Origin: DASZVN01 sp035547055
Lineage (GTDB): Bacteria > Pseudomonadota > Alphaproteobacteria > Rhizobiales > Methylopilaceae
DNA: 16,251 nucleotides
Direction: 5' to 3'
NCBI GenBank assembly: GCA_035547055.1
Contig: DASZVN010000070.1
Span: forward strand, 1-16,251
Shown: one piece after another, positions 14,573 through 16,251 of the stretch
Layout of the letters: every line of letters starts with the position of its first letter
How positions within the stretch are numbered: the first letter of the stretch is position 1
Program-made: the position numbers and the translations under genes
Notes under the pieces: generated by a model
Database searches by the model: none
What the model was told of the DNA's origin: nothing
The model's input: only the letters and a program-made list of their open reading frames with translations

Positions 14573-16251
14573 GGCTCGTCCTCCTCCTCGCTGGTGCGCG
14601 CCCATTCCTGGAAGCGGGCGAGGTGCTCGTAGGGCCCGCCGTCGCGATAGCGGAACAGCGGGTGGCGGAGCGAGCGGTAGGGAAACGCCTCGTCCTCGTA
14701 GCGGTCGATCAGCTCGCGGGCGCCCGCCAGCGCCTCCGCCGCGAGCGGCCCGGCGCGGCCGTCGGCGACCGGCACCGCGCAGCCGGGCTCGCGCCCGCCG
14801 GAGAGGCGGACATAGATCAGGTCCGAGACGTCGGCGGGCGGCACGCCGGGGAAGCCGCCCGCCATCGCCATCGCCGCCTCGAGCGGCAGTTGCGGGGCGA
14901 TGCCGGCGGCAACCTCCTTCACGGTCGCGGCCCGCCCGGTCTTGTAGTCGATCACCGCGAGCGTGCCGTCGGCGAGCTGGTCGAAGCGGTCGGCACGGGC
15001 GGTCAGGGCGAACTCGCGGCCGGCCACGGTCGTCCAGGCGAAGCGCCCGCTCTGCTCGACGATGCTGGTGGCGACTTCGGCGGCGCGGCCGCGCGACCAG
15101 CCCAGGAACCAGGTCGCGGCGCGGCAGAAGCGCGGCCACCAGAACGCCAGGATTTCCGGCCGGTCGCGGAGCGGCGCGAATTCGGCTTCGCCGATCGCGA
15201 TGAGGCGCGCCCCGGCATCCGGCGCCAGCGGGTCGATGCCCTCGGCGACGAAGCGGGCGAAGGCCGCGTGCATGATCTCGCCGCGGTCGCCCGCATCCGG
15301 CGGCGCGGCCACCGGCTCCAGCGGCTCGAGGTGGAGGATGTGGCGGGCATAGATGGCGTAGGGGTCGCGGATCAAGGTTTCGATCGCCGTCACCGAGAGG
15401 CGGTTCGGGCGGAGCGCGAGTGGCGGCGCCGGCACCGGCTCGCCGAGCGGCGTGACGGCCTCGACTGCGTCGAGCCCGCGGGCGAGCGCGATCGCAGCCT
15501 CGCCGCGGGCCAGCGCGTCGACCCAGGCCCGGCCGCCGACGACCGCGAGGCGCTGCAGCCAGCGCGCCGGCACCGTGGGGGCGCCGTCGGCCTTGGCCGA
15601 CCAGGTCAGCACGACATCGCAGTTGCCCAGCATCTCCTGGAAGTCGTGGGCGGAAAGGCCGATCCGCCATTCCGGCGGCGGCAGGCCGAGCTCCTTGCGC
15701 ATTGGCCGCGACAGCCACGGGTCGTTGTGCGCGGCCGGCGGCCAGATGCCCTCGACCAGGCCGCCGAGTACGACGCGGTCGAACGCGAGGAGGCGGGATT
15801 CGAGCGTGCCGAGGATCACCACGCGGGCCTCGGCCGAGGCCGGCCGCCGCGCCGTCTCGGCCGCGAGGAGGCGGGTGATCAGAGCCGGATATTCCGCGAG
15901 CGCGATCGGCATGTCGCTGCCCTCGGCGGCGGTGATGGCATCGAGGACGGCCAGCACGGCGTCGCAGTCGAGCCCGTCGTCGGCGACTGCCGCCAGCGCC
16001 TCCGCATGCGCCGCAGCGAGCGCCGCAAGGGTGGTCTGGCCGTTGCCGAGCGCGCACAGGGGGGCGAGCGCGGCAGCGAGGCGGTCGAGGTGCTGCGCCG
16101 CGGCGTCCCATTCCCAGGTGCGGATGCGGCGGAGCGCGGGGTGGGCGTGGCGATCCTCGCCGGCACGGCGGCGGCCTTCGGCAAGGGCGGCGCGGAGGCC
16201 GTCGGCACCGGTCTTCGGCGGCGGGCCGCGCAGCGCCGCGATCTCGATCAC
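14569..16251 (-). CDS. addB: AddB, C-terminal part (alphaproteobacterial type), 5' end outside window
   Basis: The last 560 residues of AddB, about the C-terminal half of a protein usually near 1000 aa; the frame runs off the end of the window, and the GTG there is an internal Val. AddB has an inactivated helicase-like region that senses Chi plus a second nuclease. Visible: the helicase-like VVILGTLESRLLAFDRVVLGGLVEGIWP (144-171 of this fragment), the nuclease entry LSVTAIETLIRDPYAIYARHIL (286-306), H328 in GDRGEIMHAAF, D421 in ARADRFD, D435 and K437 in VIDYKTG, and QLPLEAAM (455-461). The C-terminus LFRYRDGGPYEHLARFQEWAR is typical of the alphaproteobacterial form. After the nuclease only one Cys remains (C491), so the three-Cys cluster that completes the iron-sulfur site in Bacillus AddB is absent. 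Confidence 0.94.
   Translation of the reverse strand: MIEIAALRGPPPKTGADGLRAALAEGRRRAGEDRHAHPALRRIRTWEWDAAAQHLDRLAAALAPLCALGNGQTTLAALAAAHAEALAAVADDGLDCDAVLAVLDAITAAEGSDMPIALAEYPALITRLLAAETARRPASAEARVVILGTLESRLLAFDRVVLGGLVEGIWPPAAHNDPWLSRPMRKELGLPPPEWRIGLSAHDFQEMLGNCDVVLTWSAKADGAPTVPARWLQRLAVVGGRAWVDALARGEAAIALARGLDAVEAVTPLGEPVPAPPLALRPNRLSVTAIETLIRDPYAIYARHILHLEPLEPVAAPPDAGDRGEIMHAAFARFVAEGIDPLAPDAGARLIAIGEAEFAPLRDRPEILAFWWPRFCRAATWFLGWSRGRAAEVATSIVEQSGRFAWTTVAGREFALTARADRFDQLADGTLAVIDYKTGRAATVKEVAAGIAPQLPLEAAMAMAGGFPGVPPADVSDLIYVRLSGGREPGCAVPVADGRAGPLAAEALAGARELIDRYEDEAFPYRSLRHPLFRYRDGGPYEHLARFQEWARTSEEEDEP

Noticed and set aside
11963..14632. 889-codon open frame on the plus strand opposite addA
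   Set aside because: It is antisense to a complete, motif-rich addA. Long shadow frames are expected in GC-rich DNA, and its sequence is low-complexity Arg/Gly/Ala/Glu without a domain.

Overview
The window is a GC-rich, tightly packed chromosomal stretch from an alphaproteobacterium, most likely of the order Rhizobiales/Hyphomicrobiales. Three things point there: an addB-addA-trxA cluster of the alphaproteobacterial type, an IalB-family periplasmic protein, and dispersed palindromes starting GTCATTGCGAGCGAAGC or GTCATCCCGG, which I associate with Bradyrhizobium- and Rhodopseudomonas-like genomes. Almost everything recognisable is housekeeping or ordinary transport. I see no phage, transposase, CRISPR array, rRNA or tRNA gene.

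Layout. Positions 1-1827 (+): the 3' end of an amidohydrolase-2 gene, then a periplasmic family-5 (oligopeptide/nickel type) solute-binding protein without permease or ATPase genes beside it. Positions 1857-4330: rlmN (23S rRNA/tRNA A2503/A37 methyltransferase) and an IalB-family secreted protein on the minus strand with a REP-like palindrome between them, then a small conserved-looking unknown gene on the plus strand next to a strong 13-bp dyad. Positions 4339-6197: argG (minus) and a divergent EVE-domain protein (plus). Positions 6268-8954 (+): a complete TauABC/SsuABC-like importer (binding protein, permease, ATPase), with a second copy of the REP-like palindrome inside the operon. Positions 9106-10488 (-): a class II DAHP synthase, flanked on both sides by copies of a second palindrome family and on its upstream side also by a third palindrome. 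Positions 10776-16251 (-): addB (5' end outside the window), addA and trxA.

How the genes fit together. AddA and AddB form the helicase-nuclease that processes double-strand breaks for RecA; their genes overlap in a GTGA junction. The importer permease and ATPase overlap the same way. ArgG and DAHP synthase are biosynthetic enzymes, and RlmN modifies RNA. The genes otherwise look like independent units separated by hairpins.

The most interesting signals are non-coding. A stem-loop appears to enclose the ribosome binding site of the importer binding-protein gene, with its outer arm reaching the start codon (6221-6268). Two other plus-strand genes also have perfect hairpins just 5' of their Shine-Dalgarno. 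Five palindromic repeats of three families sit only between genes, and a palindrome spans the two convergent stop codons at 4325-4344. These are candidate regulatory structures; nothing in the window proves a new system.
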